Positions 55,773 to 64,000 are shown, counted from the first letter of the stretch. The stretch is 64,000 nucleotides of DNA from Dyadobacter alkalitolerans DSM 23607 (GCF_000428845.1 NZ_AUAS01000003.1:310001-374000), one strand, 5' to 3'. The notes: a model not told the origin generated them from the letters alone. Numbers and translations are program-made.

Positions 55773-58655
55773 ATGCGATCTGCTTTACGGTTATTATTAT
55801 TCTCTCTTTTTCTGATTTTGCTGGGAATTGGCTTCGAGGCCAATGCGACACACATTCGCGCGGGTGAGATTACAGCAAAACGGGTTTCTGCAACTTCCCT
55901 GACCTACGAAATCAAACTGACTGCATATTTCGATATGCAAAACGGGGAAGGCGCTGCCAATGCGCAGAACTTCGTGCAGTTCTATGTGGGCAGCAACGGT
56001 CCGATAGAAGCACCGCGGATTTTGCCAATCATTAACATTGGAAACAACACAACCCAGAACGTTTACATAGTCAGGTACACCTTTCCTTCGGCGGGAAAAT
56101 TCCGGATATCATTTGAAGAAGACAACCGGAACAACGGCATCCTGAACATTGGTCCGCCGCCTACGCAAAATCTTAACTTTTACGTGAGCACCATTCTGGA
56201 AATCAACGCAAGTTTCGGTTTGAACCAGACTCCCGTGCTCCTTAACGCGCCCATTGACCTGGCTGCCGTAGGACAGCGTTATATTCACAATCCGAATGCA
56301 TTTGATGCGGATGGTGATAGTCTGGCGTATCGCTTGTACACGCCGCAAAGAGGAACTTCCAATGGCGCGGGTGTTAATTTACAATATGTTAACCCAAACC
56401 AGATCGGTGCTCCGGGACAAACTGAAAATGGTGCTTCCCCGGCAACTTTCGGCATTAACCGGCTTACGGGTGATTTAACTTGGGATGCCCCGGTTACAAA
56501 AGGATATTATAATGTTGCATTTGTGGTGGAAGAATGGCGTGATGGCGTGCTCATAGGCGAGATCGTGCGCGATATGCAGATCATTGTGGAGGATGCCCGA
56601 AACGACCGGCCGCGCGCAGAACCGCTCCCGGATATTTGTGTGGAAGCCGGAACGCTTATCAACCAGCAAATCAAGGCGACGGATAAAAACGGAGATAAGC
56701 TGAACCTTACATCCACTGGCGGCGTGTACGAAAGAACATTGGTAAGCCCGGAACTGGCCCGCTTTACAGTGCCGCAGCAATCGGGCATTGGCAGTATTAC
56801 CGGACAATTCACCTGGCAAACCTCGTGTAACCACATTCGTCTGGAGCCTTATGATGTGTTGTTTAAAGTGGAAGACGCACCAGGGGCTAACACCAATCCG
56901 AATTTGTTCCGAAAACTGGTGGATATGACCACGCTCAGCATTAAAGTTTACGGCCCAAAACCGCTCGGACTAAGAGCCGTAGCAACCACAGATCCAGCCG
57001 GGACGGCTTACCGCCTCAACTGGACTTCTTACAAATGCCAGGTGGCAGGCGCCAGAATTGTCGTTTACAGAAGAGAAGGTTGTGCCGATATTCCGGAAGA
57101 TGTTTGTATTACAGGTATTCCGGCCGGATCAGGTTATGAAGAGGTGGGCAGGGTTGCAGTGAACCAAACCACTTTCCTGGACAACAACAATGGTGAAGGA
57201 CTTCGTGCCGGCATTTCTTACAGTTACAGGATCGTTGTTGAATTCCCTCGTCCGGGCACCAATGTGAATGAGCCCGGAAGCCTGATCGGCGGCGGCGAGA
57301 GCATCGCCTCAGACGAGTTCTGCTTGAATTTGCCTATGCTGGCACCTGTGATCACCAATGTTACTGTTGATTCTACCAGCGAAACAAAAGGGGTTATTAC
57401 AGTAAAATGGACAAAACCTGCGGCTTCTTCCGGACTTCCTGCACAATATCGTTTGTTCAGGGCAGTAGGACAAAACGGAACGGCATTTACTCAGATCGCG
57501 ACCATCAATACAAACCTTAATCCAGGTGATGAAACGACGTTCGTGGATAGAAACCTGAACACATTGGCAAATGCCTATAACTATAAGCTCGAATATTACG
57601 CTACACAAAGTGGGCAGCTGGTTAAAATGGATGACATTAAAACAGCCAGTTCGGTAAGACTGGAGCAAGGTGCCGCTGAGCCTAACCGCATCCGCCTGAA
57701 CTGGTCGGCGCTGGTGCCTTGGGAGAATGGTAACCAAACGCACCGGGTTTACCGCGAAGACAAAAGGCGCCCCGGAACATTCAACCGCATTGCCGATGTG
57801 ACCGTGCAAGGTCCGCAGACATTTAATTTTGTAGATGATGGTTCGGATAAATATGCAGCAGATGGAACGGTTAACACAACCATTGTCAGCGACTCGACTT
57901 ATTGTTACAAAGTGGAAACGGTTGGTTCCTATAACAACAGGCAAATTAAACCTGCTCTGCTATATAACTTCTCACAGATCCTGTGTGTTTCTTCATCCGA
58001 TACAACCAAGCCTTGTCCGCCTGTTCTGGCCATAGATCTGCTGAATTGTGATTCATTGCAGGCACATCCGGAAGCATTCTGCAGTCCGACCGGCCTGACC
58101 AATCATCTGTCCTGGACTTACCCGCAATCGGTGAATGGAAAAGACTGTGACCCGAATGTTTCAGCTTACCGCATTTACTATGCCCGCTACGAAGGCGAGA
58201 CGCCAACATTGATTGCGACCGTAACCACGCCACCATCGCCTTTGGCAACCACATTTGCGCACGAGGGCCTTACTTCTTTTGCAGGATGTTACTATGTGAC
58301 TGCTGTGAACCGGTTTGGTGCCGAAAGTGCCCCCAGCAACATTGTATGCAAGGACAACTGCCCGATGTATGTGCTGCCTAATGTCTTTACACCGAATGCA
58401 GATGGCAAAAATGATGTTTTTGAACCTTACGAATGCCCTGCTTTTGTACAGTCGCTTGAATTCAAAGCCTTCAACAGATGGGGTGCGCAGGTGTTTACCA
58501 CCAAGGACGTCAACATCAACTGGAATGGTAAAACCAATGGCGGAAAAGACCTGGCTGCCGGACAATATTATTATGAAGTAACCATCTTCTTTGAATCCTC
58601 AAAAAGAGAAAGCACGCCCACAACACTCAAAGGCTGGGTGCAGATCATCAGATAG
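55773..58655 (+). CDS. Large secreted T9SS type B surface protein (tandem copy 2)
   Basis: 960 residues from ATG 55773 (MRSALRLLLFSL), matching the position of the copy 1 start; the earlier ATG at 55722 adds a non-signal leader. Domain order is as in copy 1. The first half differs clearly from copy 1, but from ITNVTVDSTSETKG to the end (about 434 residues) I count only seven differences. This points to a tandem duplication followed by gene conversion or selection on the 3' half. Function as for copy 1. Confidence 0.88.
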   Translation: MRSALRLLLFSLFLILLGIGFEANATHIRAGEITAKRVSATSLTYEIKLTAYFDMQNGEGAANAQNFVQFYVGSNGPIEAPRILPIINIGNNTTQNVYIVRYTFPSAGKFRISFEEDNRNNGILNIGPPPTQNLNFYVSTILEINASFGLNQTPVLLNAPIDLAAVGQRYIHNPNAFDADGDSLAYRLYTPQRGTSNGAGVNLQYVNPNQIGAPGQTENGASPATFGINRLTGDLTWDAPVTKGYYNVAFVVEEWRDGVLIGEIVRDMQIIVEDARNDRPRAEPLPDICVEAGTLINQQIKATDKNGDKLNLTSTGGVYERTLVSPELARFTVPQQSGIGSITGQFTWQTSCNHIRLEPYDVLFKVEDAPGANTNPNLFRKLVDMTTLSIKVYGPKPLGLRAVATTDPAGTAYRLNWTSYKCQVAGARIVVYRREGCADIPEDVCITGIPAGSGYEEVGRVAVNQTTFLDNNNGEGLRAGISYSYRIVVEFPRPGTNVNEPGSLIGGGESIASDEFCLNLPMLAPVITNVTVDSTSETKGVITVKWTKPAASSGLPAQYRLFRAVGQNGTAFTQIATINTNLNPGDETTFVDRNLNTLANAYNYKLEYYATQSGQLVKMDDIKTASSVRLEQGAAEPNRIRLNWSALVPWENGNQTHRVYREDKRRPGTFNRIADVTVQGPQTFNFVDDGSDKYAADGTVNTTIVSDSTYCYKVETVGSYNNRQIKPALLYNFSQILCVSSSDTTKPCPPVLAIDLLNCDSLQAHPEAFCSPTGLTNHLSWTYPQSVNGKDCDPNVSAYRIYYARYEGETPTLIATVTTPPSPLATTFAHEGLTSFAGCYYVTAVNRFGAESAPSNIVCKDNCPMYVLPNVFTPNADGKNDVFEPYECPAFVQSLEFKAFNRWGAQVFTTKDVNINWNGKTNGGKDLAAGQYYYEVTIFFESSKRESTPTTLKGWVQIIR

Positions 58656-58694
58656 GCACGTCTTTTTTCTTTGCCATCGAAGTATTTCCTTTGT

Positions 58695-58724
58695 AGCCCG
58701 GTCGTTCAGACCGGGCTTTTTTTA
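58695..58724 (+). terminator. Terminator after tandem copy 2
   Basis: Perfect 9-bp GC-rich stem (58695-58703 with 58709-58717), 5-base loop and a T-run. It separates the surface-protein genes from fabD. Confidence 0.9.
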
Positions 58725-58750
58725 TCAAATCCCCAAACGAAACGATCATT

Positions 58751-59629
58751 ATGAAAAGTGCATACATTTTCCCGGGACAGGGTTCTCAGTTCAAAGGAAT
58801 GGGACTCGATCTATATCAATCGTCAGATTCGGCTAAAACACTATTTGATCAGGCCAACAGCATTCTTGGTTTTGATATAACCAAAATCATGTTCGAAGGT
58901 TCTGACGAGGAGCTGAAACAAACGAATGTGACGCAGCCTGCCATTTTCATACATTCCGTGATCCTGGCAAAGATCAGCCCTGATTTTACTCCCAATATGG
59001 TGGCTGGTCATTCACTCGGCGAATTTTCCGCACTGGTTGCCGCAGGCGCACTGTCATTTGAAGATGGATTAAAACTGGTAGCAAAGCGGGCAGATGCCAT
59101 GCAGAAAGCCTGCGAAATACGTCCTTCGACCATGGCGGCGATCCTGGGGCTGGCAGATAACATTATCGAGGAAGTTTGTGCAGGCATAACGGACGAAATC
59201 GTAGTTCCGGCTAATTATAACTGTCCCGGACAAGTTGTGATCTCAGGCACGTTTGAAGGCGTTGAGAAAGCATGTGAGCTTTTGAAGGCGGCTGGGGCTA
59301 AAAGAGCATTGATTTTGCCAGTCGGCGGGGCATTTCACTCGCCTTTGATGGAGCCTGCGCGGGAAGAATTGGCCTCAGCCATCCACGCGGCAGAATTTGA
59401 AGCGCCTATTTGTGCGATTTACCAAAATGTAAATGCCATGCCGGCAACCGAAGTAAATGTCATTAAAGAGAACCTCATTTCACAGCTAACCGCACCCGTA
59501 AGATGGACGCAATCCATTGAGCAGATGGTAAATGACGGCGTAGAAACGTTTATCGAATGTGGCCCGGGAAAGGTGCTTCAAGGCCTTGTGAAGAAAATCG
59601 CGTCGGGTGTTGAAATAAAAAGCATTTAA
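58751..59629 (+). CDS. fabD: Malonyl-CoA:ACP transacylase
   Basis: 292 residues. The N-terminal YIFPGQGSQFKGMG sets the oxyanion hole, the nucleophile Ser is in VAGHSLGEFSAL near 94, and the catalytic His is in GGAFHSPLMEPA near 200. It loads malonate onto acyl carrier protein to start fatty-acid elongation. It is alone here, with no fab cluster. Confidence 0.96.
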   Translation: MKSAYIFPGQGSQFKGMGLDLYQSSDSAKTLFDQANSILGFDITKIMFEGSDEELKQTNVTQPAIFIHSVILAKISPDFTPNMVAGHSLGEFSALVAAGALSFEDGLKLVAKRADAMQKACEIRPSTMAAILGLADNIIEEVCAGITDEIVVPANYNCPGQVVISGTFEGVEKACELLKAAGAKRALILPVGGAFHSPLMEPAREELASAIHAAEFEAPICAIYQNVNAMPATEVNVIKENLISQLTAPVRWTQSIEQMVNDGVETFIECGPGKVLQGLVKKIASGVEIKSI

Positions 59630-59646
59630 TTTTTTTCTAGAAAAGC

Positions 59647-59677
59647 TTGACAACATGAATTAGCCGCATTACTTTTG
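59647..59677 (+). promoter_or_regulatory. Bacteroidota promoter of tRNA-Gln
   Basis: TTG at 59647-59649, a 20-base spacer, and TACTTTTG at 59670-59677 match the Bacteroidota pattern, 18 bases ahead of the mature tRNA. Confidence 0.7.
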
Positions 59678-59695
59678 CACCACTGTTTACGGTTT

Positions 59696-59766
59696 TGGCC
59701 GATGGTGTAATGGTAACACAGGACATTTTGGTTGTCTTATTCAGGGTTCGAGTCCTTGTCGGCCAA
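59696..59766 (+). tRNA. tRNA-Gln (TTG)
   Basis: 71-base cloverleaf. The acceptor TGGCCGA/TCGGCCA pairs, the anticodon loop TTTTGGT has anticodon TTG, and the T-arm contains GGTTCGAGTCC. CCA is not encoded. Accessory genes start right after its terminator, so its 3' end is a likely island insertion point, though no duplicate of the 3' end appears in the window. Confidence 0.95.
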
Positions 59767-59778
59767 CAGTTTTAGAAT

Positions 59779-59820
59779 TTAGCCGCTGTAATTGAGGTGA
59801 TTACAGCGGCTAATTTTTTT
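59779..59820 (+). terminator. Terminator of tRNA-Gln
   Basis: Perfect 14-bp stem (59779-59792 with 59800-59813), 7-base loop, then a T-run at 59814-59820. Confidence 0.93.
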
Positions 59821-59840
59821 AGGGGTCAGCTTAGGGGTCA
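59819..59840. repeat. 10-bp direct repeat TTAGGGGTCA twice
   Basis: TTAGGGGTCA occurs at 59819-59828 and 59831-59840, a 12-base period, exactly at the join between the tRNA terminator and accessory DNA. Short direct repeats here could be arm sites of a lost or distant integrase. Confidence 0.45.
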
Positions 59841-59913
59841 TTTTTCTTCTTAATAACCTCCAAATAACATTTCATATTGATCTTTTGCCCTAATCATATC
59901 AATTGAGATTCCA

Positions 59914-60777
59914 TTGTTCCGTCAGGATTCAGATACAGCTGTATATATTTTCCCATCTGAAATTAGAAGCGATTTCAGTGGCGTTAAAAACCTTCATTCT
60001 TTCTACGATCAGTTACGTACACTGTACAACACGGAAGTTTCGTTGGACTTTTCCTGGCTCGACTTCTTTGAGGCGAATATGTCAGCTTTATTGCAGGCCT
60101 TGATTTATAAACTTAATCATGAAAATGGTTTGACGTTTACAGTCAACTTGCCCCAGATAAAAGAAAAATTTCATGTTCTAATTCGCAATGGTCTGATCAA
60201 AGCCAATGGCATACCAGCAGACGACCGACTTACTACCGTCGCATGTGAAAACTTCACCTCTGTCCGTGGGCACGATTTTAAACACTATTTGGACAACGAC
60301 TTAATTGGCCACAGAGCGTTTGCCACAGTTCCTGTGACATTGATGAAGGCTGTGGCAACAGACTTACTAGAAATATTCAACAATTACTGTATCCATTCTC
60401 GCTCTGACTTTCCTTTTTTCGTTTGCGGACAGTTTTATCCAGGTAGAAAGCGACTTTTCTTTACAATGGTAGATTTGGGTATTGGTTTTTTGCCTCCGAT
60501 AAGAGAGTTCACTAAAAACGGTATCGTATCAGATTTGCAGGCAATAAAATGGGCTGTTGACGGCAATTCAACCAAACAACCTGCGGTTGATATGCCTGCC
60601 GGATTGGGGTTATCTGGGATCAATGAATATTGTCTGGCCGGGCGTGTAGCCATGCAAATAGCTTCCGGGCGCGGCTATTGGAATAGCGAACAAGACAAAA
60701 CAATATTCTTTAAAGATGGTCGTATGTTTCCAACACCAATAATTGGTACAACAGTCAATATTGATTTTGCTTGCTAG
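59914..60777 (+). CDS. STAS-like plus GHKL ATPase protein
   Basis: 287 residues from a TTG at 59914; the frame is open only from 59881 and offers no ATG before MSALLQ. The N-terminal part (about 40-95) has a STAS-like LDFSWLDFFEANMSALLQALIY. The C-terminal part is a histidine-kinase-type ATPase: N-box DLLEIFNNYCIHS (150-162), G1 DLGIGF (187-192), G2 PAGLGLSGI (228-236). No phospho-His domain is present, as in anti-sigma kinases of the SpoIIAB/RsbW type. Together with the following STAS-like gene it suggests a partner-switching unit controlling a PIN nuclease. Function is inferred from domain logic. Confidence 0.7.
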   Translation: MFRQDSDTAVYIFPSEIRSDFSGVKNLHSFYDQLRTLYNTEVSLDFSWLDFFEANMSALLQALIYKLNHENGLTFTVNLPQIKEKFHVLIRNGLIKANGIPADDRLTTVACENFTSVRGHDFKHYLDNDLIGHRAFATVPVTLMKAVATDLLEIFNNYCIHSRSDFPFFVCGQFYPGRKRLFFTMVDLGIGFLPPIREFTKNGIVSDLQAIKWAVDGNSTKQPAVDMPAGLGLSGINEYCLAGRVAMQIASGRGYWNSEQDKTIFFKDGRMFPTPIIGTTVNIDFAC

Positions 60778-60798
60778 CATAACATTTGTTAACAATTC

Positions 60799-60832
60799 TT
60801 AACAACAAGGATGAGAATTCCCTTGTTGTTAA
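60799..60832. repeat. Perfect 12-bp inverted repeat between the ATPase and DUF4325 genes
   Basis: Arms TTAACAACAAGG (60799-60810) and CCTTGTTGTTAA (60821-60832) surround a 10-base loop. It lies in the 112-base gap between the two genes. With no T-run it is more like an operator or an mRNA element than a terminator. Confidence 0.7.
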
Positions 60833-60889
60833 AATTAAAAGAGATAAATTTCTATCATATTGCATTCACAACTCATTGACCTTTAACAT

Positions 60890-61232
60890 GAATAAATTAG
60901 TAATCTTTGACATAATTCAAAGTAACACTGCTGCTTTTCAGGAAGAAGGAGAGCGCGTGTTTAACTTAATGGCTGATGAGGTAGCCTCTGGAATCTCATT
61001 TGAGCTGTCTTTTGAAGGTATTGATATGTGCTCAACCTTGTTCTTAAATGCAAGCATAGGAAGGCTGTACAGGAAATTTGGTCAAGACAAATTATCTTCT
61101 TTGCTTAATATAGGTGGCATTTCGGAGCAGAATAAGATTATTGAAAGAGCAGTAGCTCGCGTAATTGAAAGGGCATTAAATCCAAAGCCTTTTCAACAGA
61201 TTATGGATGAGGTATTTGAAACTGTGCAATGA
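60890..61232 (+). CDS. STAS-like DUF4325 protein
   Basis: 113 residues from ATG 60890 (MNKLVIFDIIQS); a TTG at 60786 would add a leader running through the inverted repeat and is unlikely. It shows the DUF4325 pattern: EEGERVFNLM, then ISFELSFEGIDMCSTLFLNASIGRLYRKFG. DUF4325 resembles STAS anti-anti-sigma domains. In STAS partners a Ser/Thr at the CST position is often phosphorylated by the cognate kinase; here Cys-Ser-Thr precedes LFLNASIG. Its stop overlaps the PIN gene start by 4 bases. Confidence 0.75.
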
Positions 61233-61813
61233 TAACAGCTCGCAAGATAAAAAGTCTTTTTCCAGGTCCGGGAGAAAAATACCTATTCGATGCGAATGTC
61301 TGGCTTTACCTCTTAGCTGGAACACTAGAAGAGGGGGACTACCGACTTGAATACCTCAATCTCTTCGAAAAGCTGGGAAAGTTTCGCGGTGAAAACCCGC
61401 CAAAAATAATATTACCCGCTGCGGTAATGTCAGAAGTGATAAATAAGATGATTCAAGCCAATTTTAGGGATTTCAAGCGAGGCTTTCCTCATCTTATTCA
61501 AAAGCGACCACCCAATAGGGCATTTTTAGAATTCAAAGAAGACTACCGCTCCCACCCTCAATATCAAGAAGACGTAAAGTTGATTCTTGCTGACTTTGAT
61601 GCTTATAGCTCCGTTTTAGAATTCGTTTCAGATAGCTTTGAGGATCTTTCAATTGGAGAAATGATTGCCGAAGGGCCCGCCAGCGTAGACTTTACTGATT
61701 ATTTGATTATTCGGATAGCAAAAAAATATGGTTATATGGTGGTAAGCAATGATGCCGACTTTATAGATCATGATGTTGTCGTTATCTCAGCAAATGGAAA
61801 ATTCTTCAAATAG
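61229..61813 (+). CDS. PIN-domain nuclease
   Basis: 194 residues with the PIN acidic set: Asp21 in YLFDANVWLYLL, Glu69 in AAVMSEVINKM, Asp157 in VDFTDYLIIRIAKKYG, and Asp175/Asp177 in VVSNDADFID. PIN domains are metal-dependent RNases and often toxins. It is translationally coupled (ATGA) to the DUF4325 gene, and no VapB-type antitoxin is present. The STAS/ATPase pair is therefore the natural candidate to restrain it. Substrate unknown. Confidence 0.82.
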   Translation: MITARKIKSLFPGPGEKYLFDANVWLYLLAGTLEEGDYRLEYLNLFEKLGKFRGENPPKIILPAAVMSEVINKMIQANFRDFKRGFPHLIQKRPPNRAFLEFKEDYRSHPQYQEDVKLILADFDAYSSVLEFVSDSFEDLSIGEMIAEGPASVDFTDYLIIRIAKKYGYMVVSNDADFIDHDVVVISANGKFFK

Positions 61814-62143
61814 CACTATCCTGATCTTACTTGATTTTTGAAAGCATCGTATTTCACAAAGTGCACATAATTACTTCACTTTCAATTGTTTAGATAAGAT
61901 CTGCAATTTTACTCTAATCCGATCGAGCTATCTTGGCCACTCCGATTTCAGATAATTATCCCAATTCCATTTGAGATGAATGGCACCCGTCGTTCACATG
62001 CTCAGAAAACCAGGTACTGAGATTTGGCAAACAGGTTTATAGCACTAAAACTCAGTATTATCTTAGATGTTTTATGTTAAATGGTATTCTTTTGGCGACC
62101 TTATATCTATATTTGCTTAAAATCTGCAAAAACATAATTTATC
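61814..62143. other. Gene-free stretch before the RloA-like gene
   Basis: 330 AT-rich bases without a credible frame. TATATTTG at 62108-62115 is a possible -7 box for the ATPase gene, 29 bases before its ATG; an upstream TTTG at 62091 is too near for good spacing. No stable hairpin or RNA gene recognised. Confidence 0.5.
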
Positions 62144-63472
62144 ATGCTGATTGAAGAATTTAGTTTCGGCAACTTCAGATCATTCAAAGATGTAAACACT
62201 TTGAATATGGCGGCGGCGAATATTAAGTCGAAAGAACCTGAGCTTGACACTAACAATGTAATTCCTCTTACTGAGACACTAGATGTACTCAGGTCAAAAG
62301 CTATCTATGGTGCTAACGCTAGTGGCAAAAGCAATGTGATTACTGCACTAGCGACATTCATAAACATTGTAAAAAATTCTGTCAAGGATGAAACAGTCTT
62401 CAAGCAGGTTGAACCATTCGCCCTCTCCCGTGAAATGGAGTCTCGGCCAAGCTTCTTCCAGCTAATTTTTCATCACGAAAATGTACGCTATAGGTATGGT
62501 TTTGAAGCCAACCGTGATCGGGTTCTTAGTGAATGGCTGTTTGCTCGAAGTAATGTTAGAGAAACCTCTCTGTTTATCCGCGATAAAAGTTCAATTTCAG
62601 GTCTCAACAAAACACAATTTGAAGAGGCAGACATTTTTTTGGCATTGTTAGGAAACGTCGGCAAAAAACAGGAAAGTGCATTTGAAGGAAATTCCTTATT
62701 CTTAACAAATCTTGCATCCTTCGGTTTTGCAGCAACGGCTAGATTAATTGTTCAAGCAATATCTTCGATCAATATAATCAGTGGATTAGGAGATCTTAGT
62801 CTAATGAACGAGGCTGAGCGGGCTATGAAGGATAATTCTGCAAAAAGTTTTATTATATCCTTTTTAAAACATGCAGATTTTGGAATTAAAGATCTTGATC
62901 TGTTTGAATTTTCAGAATCGTCTAACGAGGCTTCCACAAATGAAACAAAAGCTTCTGTAAAAAAGCCTAAGCTATCAGCACTCCTATCAATTAGGAACGT
63001 TTACGATGAAAACAGAGAATTGGCAGGTCCAACTATTTTCCACACCAGGACGCAAGAGTCTGAGGGTACGAAAAAAATTATTGAACTAAGCCCCCACATT
63101 TACAAGGTATTAAGTAGCGGGGGCATTCTAGTAATTGATGAGTTTGACGCACGGTTACATCCACTTTTGACCCGTAAGATTGTCGAAATCTTTAATCAAG
63201 TTACGGCGGCGACTGCTCAATTAATTTTTACGACTCACGATACTAATCTGCTATCGGCAGATCTAATAAGGCGTGATCAAGTTGATTTTGTGGAAAAGGA
63301 TGTTTATGGCGAAAGTCACGTTTATAGCCTTGTTCAATTCAAGGGAATTCGAAATAATGCTTCATTCGAAAAGGATTATATGCAAGGGAAATATGGAGCA
63401 GTTCCTTTTCTAGGTGATTTAACTTCAATCAACGAGGAGATTAAAGGTGGGAAAAAGAACAAAGGCCATTAA
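62144..63472 (+). CDS. RloA/AbiLi-like AAA ATPase
   Basis: 442 residues of the SMC/OLD-like AAA_15 type. N-terminal LIEEFSFGNFRSFKD starts the fold, with Walker A YGANASGKS at 55-63, Walker B ILVIDEFDARLHPLLTRK near 325, and switch His in FTTHDTNLL. The next gene encodes an RloB-type toprim protein and starts 26 bases before this stop. RloA/RloB pairs, and lactococcal AbiLi/AbiLii to my knowledge, act as abortive-infection phage defence. Confidence 0.82.
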   Translation: MLIEEFSFGNFRSFKDVNTLNMAAANIKSKEPELDTNNVIPLTETLDVLRSKAIYGANASGKSNVITALATFINIVKNSVKDETVFKQVEPFALSREMESRPSFFQLIFHHENVRYRYGFEANRDRVLSEWLFARSNVRETSLFIRDKSSISGLNKTQFEEADIFLALLGNVGKKQESAFEGNSLFLTNLASFGFAATARLIVQAISSINIISGLGDLSLMNEAERAMKDNSAKSFIISFLKHADFGIKDLDLFEFSESSNEASTNETKASVKKPKLSALLSIRNVYDENRELAGPTIFHTRTQESEGTKKIIELSPHIYKVLSSGGILVIDEFDARLHPLLTRKIVEIFNQVTAATAQLIFTTHDTNLLSADLIRRDQVDFVEKDVYGESHVYSLVQFKGIRNNASFEKDYMQGKYGAVPFLGDLTSINEEIKGGKKNKGH

Positions 63473-64000
63473 AATCGGGGATATTAAAGAACAAAAGCCC
63501 TGGTTGAAGCGAACGGGATCAAAGTATGTGATTGAAAGAGTTGAGCGCAACAAAACTATATTAATTGTCTGTGAAGGCCAAACAGAAAAATATTACTTTG
63601 AGGGCTTTCCCAAGCTTGGCATCACCACTAAGGTGATCAATCTGGAGGGACAATCAAAGCTTACTCTTGTTGCACGCACAAAGAAATTGCAAAGAGAAGA
63701 GAATTGCGATTTTGTGTGGTGTGTGTTTGATATGGACATCAATCATGGTGAAATCGAATTTTCACAATTCGACAATGCAATTCACAGCGCAAAACAGATG
63801 AAATTTTCCGTGGCTTACTCCAATGACTCGTTTGAGTTGTGGCTTTACCTTCACTATCAAAACTTAGAAGTCAATTGTCGACGGGATTACTTATATGACA
63901 AATTGAGTGGACCACTTAACATTGATTATGTTAAAGAAGGTAAGAAAAAGGAGTTTTGCCAAGGTTTATATAAATTGCTTGAAAACGACCCTGCAGCTTC
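63447..64000 (+). CDS. RloB-like toprim protein, 3' end outside window
   Basis: The frame begins at GTG 63447 (VGKRTKAIKIGDIKE), overlapping the ATPase gene by 26 bases, and stays open to the window end (184 codons). It has toprim-type ILIVCEGQTEKYYFEGFP with the catalytic Glu near 46, then FVWCVFDMDINHG with the acidic pair near 95. SNDSFELWLYLHYQ is an RloB hallmark. It would be the nuclease partner of the RloA-like ATPase. The missing C-terminal end lies beyond the window. Confidence 0.82.
   Translation, partial: MGKRTKAIKIGDIKEQKPWLKRTGSKYVIERVERNKTILIVCEGQTEKYYFEGFPKLGITTKVINLEGQSKLTLVARTKKLQREENCDFVWCVFDMDINHGEIEFSQFDNAIHSAKQMKFSVAYSNDSFELWLYLHYQNLEVNCRRDYLYDKLSGPLNIDYVKEGKKKEFCQGLYKLLENDPAA

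Noticed and set aside
61814-62143. Small RNA gene or antitoxin frame before the RloA-like gene
   Set aside because: No open frame with a plausible start or stable RNA fold could be supported; only a possible -7 box was seen.

Overview
The window looks like chromosome of a Bacteroidota member of the order Cytophagales. I infer a Dyadobacter-like genus from the overall gene repertoire, but sequence alone does not settle the genus. Supporting signs are the gliding lipoprotein GldH, four large secreted proteins ending in the type IX secretion 'gliding motility-associated' C-terminal domain, a heterotrimeric b558-type succinate dehydrogenase, and several promoters of the Bacteroidota form TTTG-N19/20-TAnnTTTG.

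Left flank (1-7.5 kb), accessory DNA. A partial caspase/CHAT-like gene enters from the left edge. It is followed by a RES-domain gene broken by one in-frame TGA. A minus-strand module then carries, in transcription order, an HTH protein, a RepA-like ATPase, a repeat-rich stretch that looks like a replication origin, a toprim/primase-like protein, a small unknown, a ParA-like ATPase, a membrane protein, a candidate oriT, MobC and a relaxase. This resembles an integrated mobilizable plasmid. No integrase is in view. The module ends just 3' of a tRNA-Phe gene with its own promoter and terminator.

Core (8-59.7 kb), ordinary chromosome. It holds a membrane/soluble Fe-S oxidoreductase pair, gldH, an AI-2E family permease, an OmpR-type regulator, an AsmA-like protein, lysS, a cold-shock protein, a glycosyltransferase, YbaB, two paralogous PKD/T9SS proteins, ribBA, a heptose-kinase-like gene, a YdjC-type deacetylase, a hybrid histidine kinase, dihydrolipoyl dehydrogenase and prfB with its programmed +1 frameshift. 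A sugar-acid-like cluster follows (Na+ symporter, DHDPS-family aldolase, a sigma-region-2-only protein, an AraC regulator). Then come a trans-sulfuration enzyme, a DUF3127 protein with an SSB-like tail, cutC, a penicillin acylase, an OmpH-like chaperone, sdhCAB, two tandem nearly identical T9SS surface proteins, fabD and tRNA-Gln.

Right flank (59.8-64 kb), AT-richer accessory DNA directly 3' of tRNA-Gln. It starts with a compact three-gene set: a STAS/GHKL-ATPase protein, a DUF4325 STAS-like protein and a PIN-domain nuclease. An RloA/RloB-type (AbiL-like) ATPase and toprim pair follows and runs off the window. I read this as a small defence island. The three-gene set is the best candidate for an undescribed system: a partner-switching pair that appears to control an RNase-type effector.
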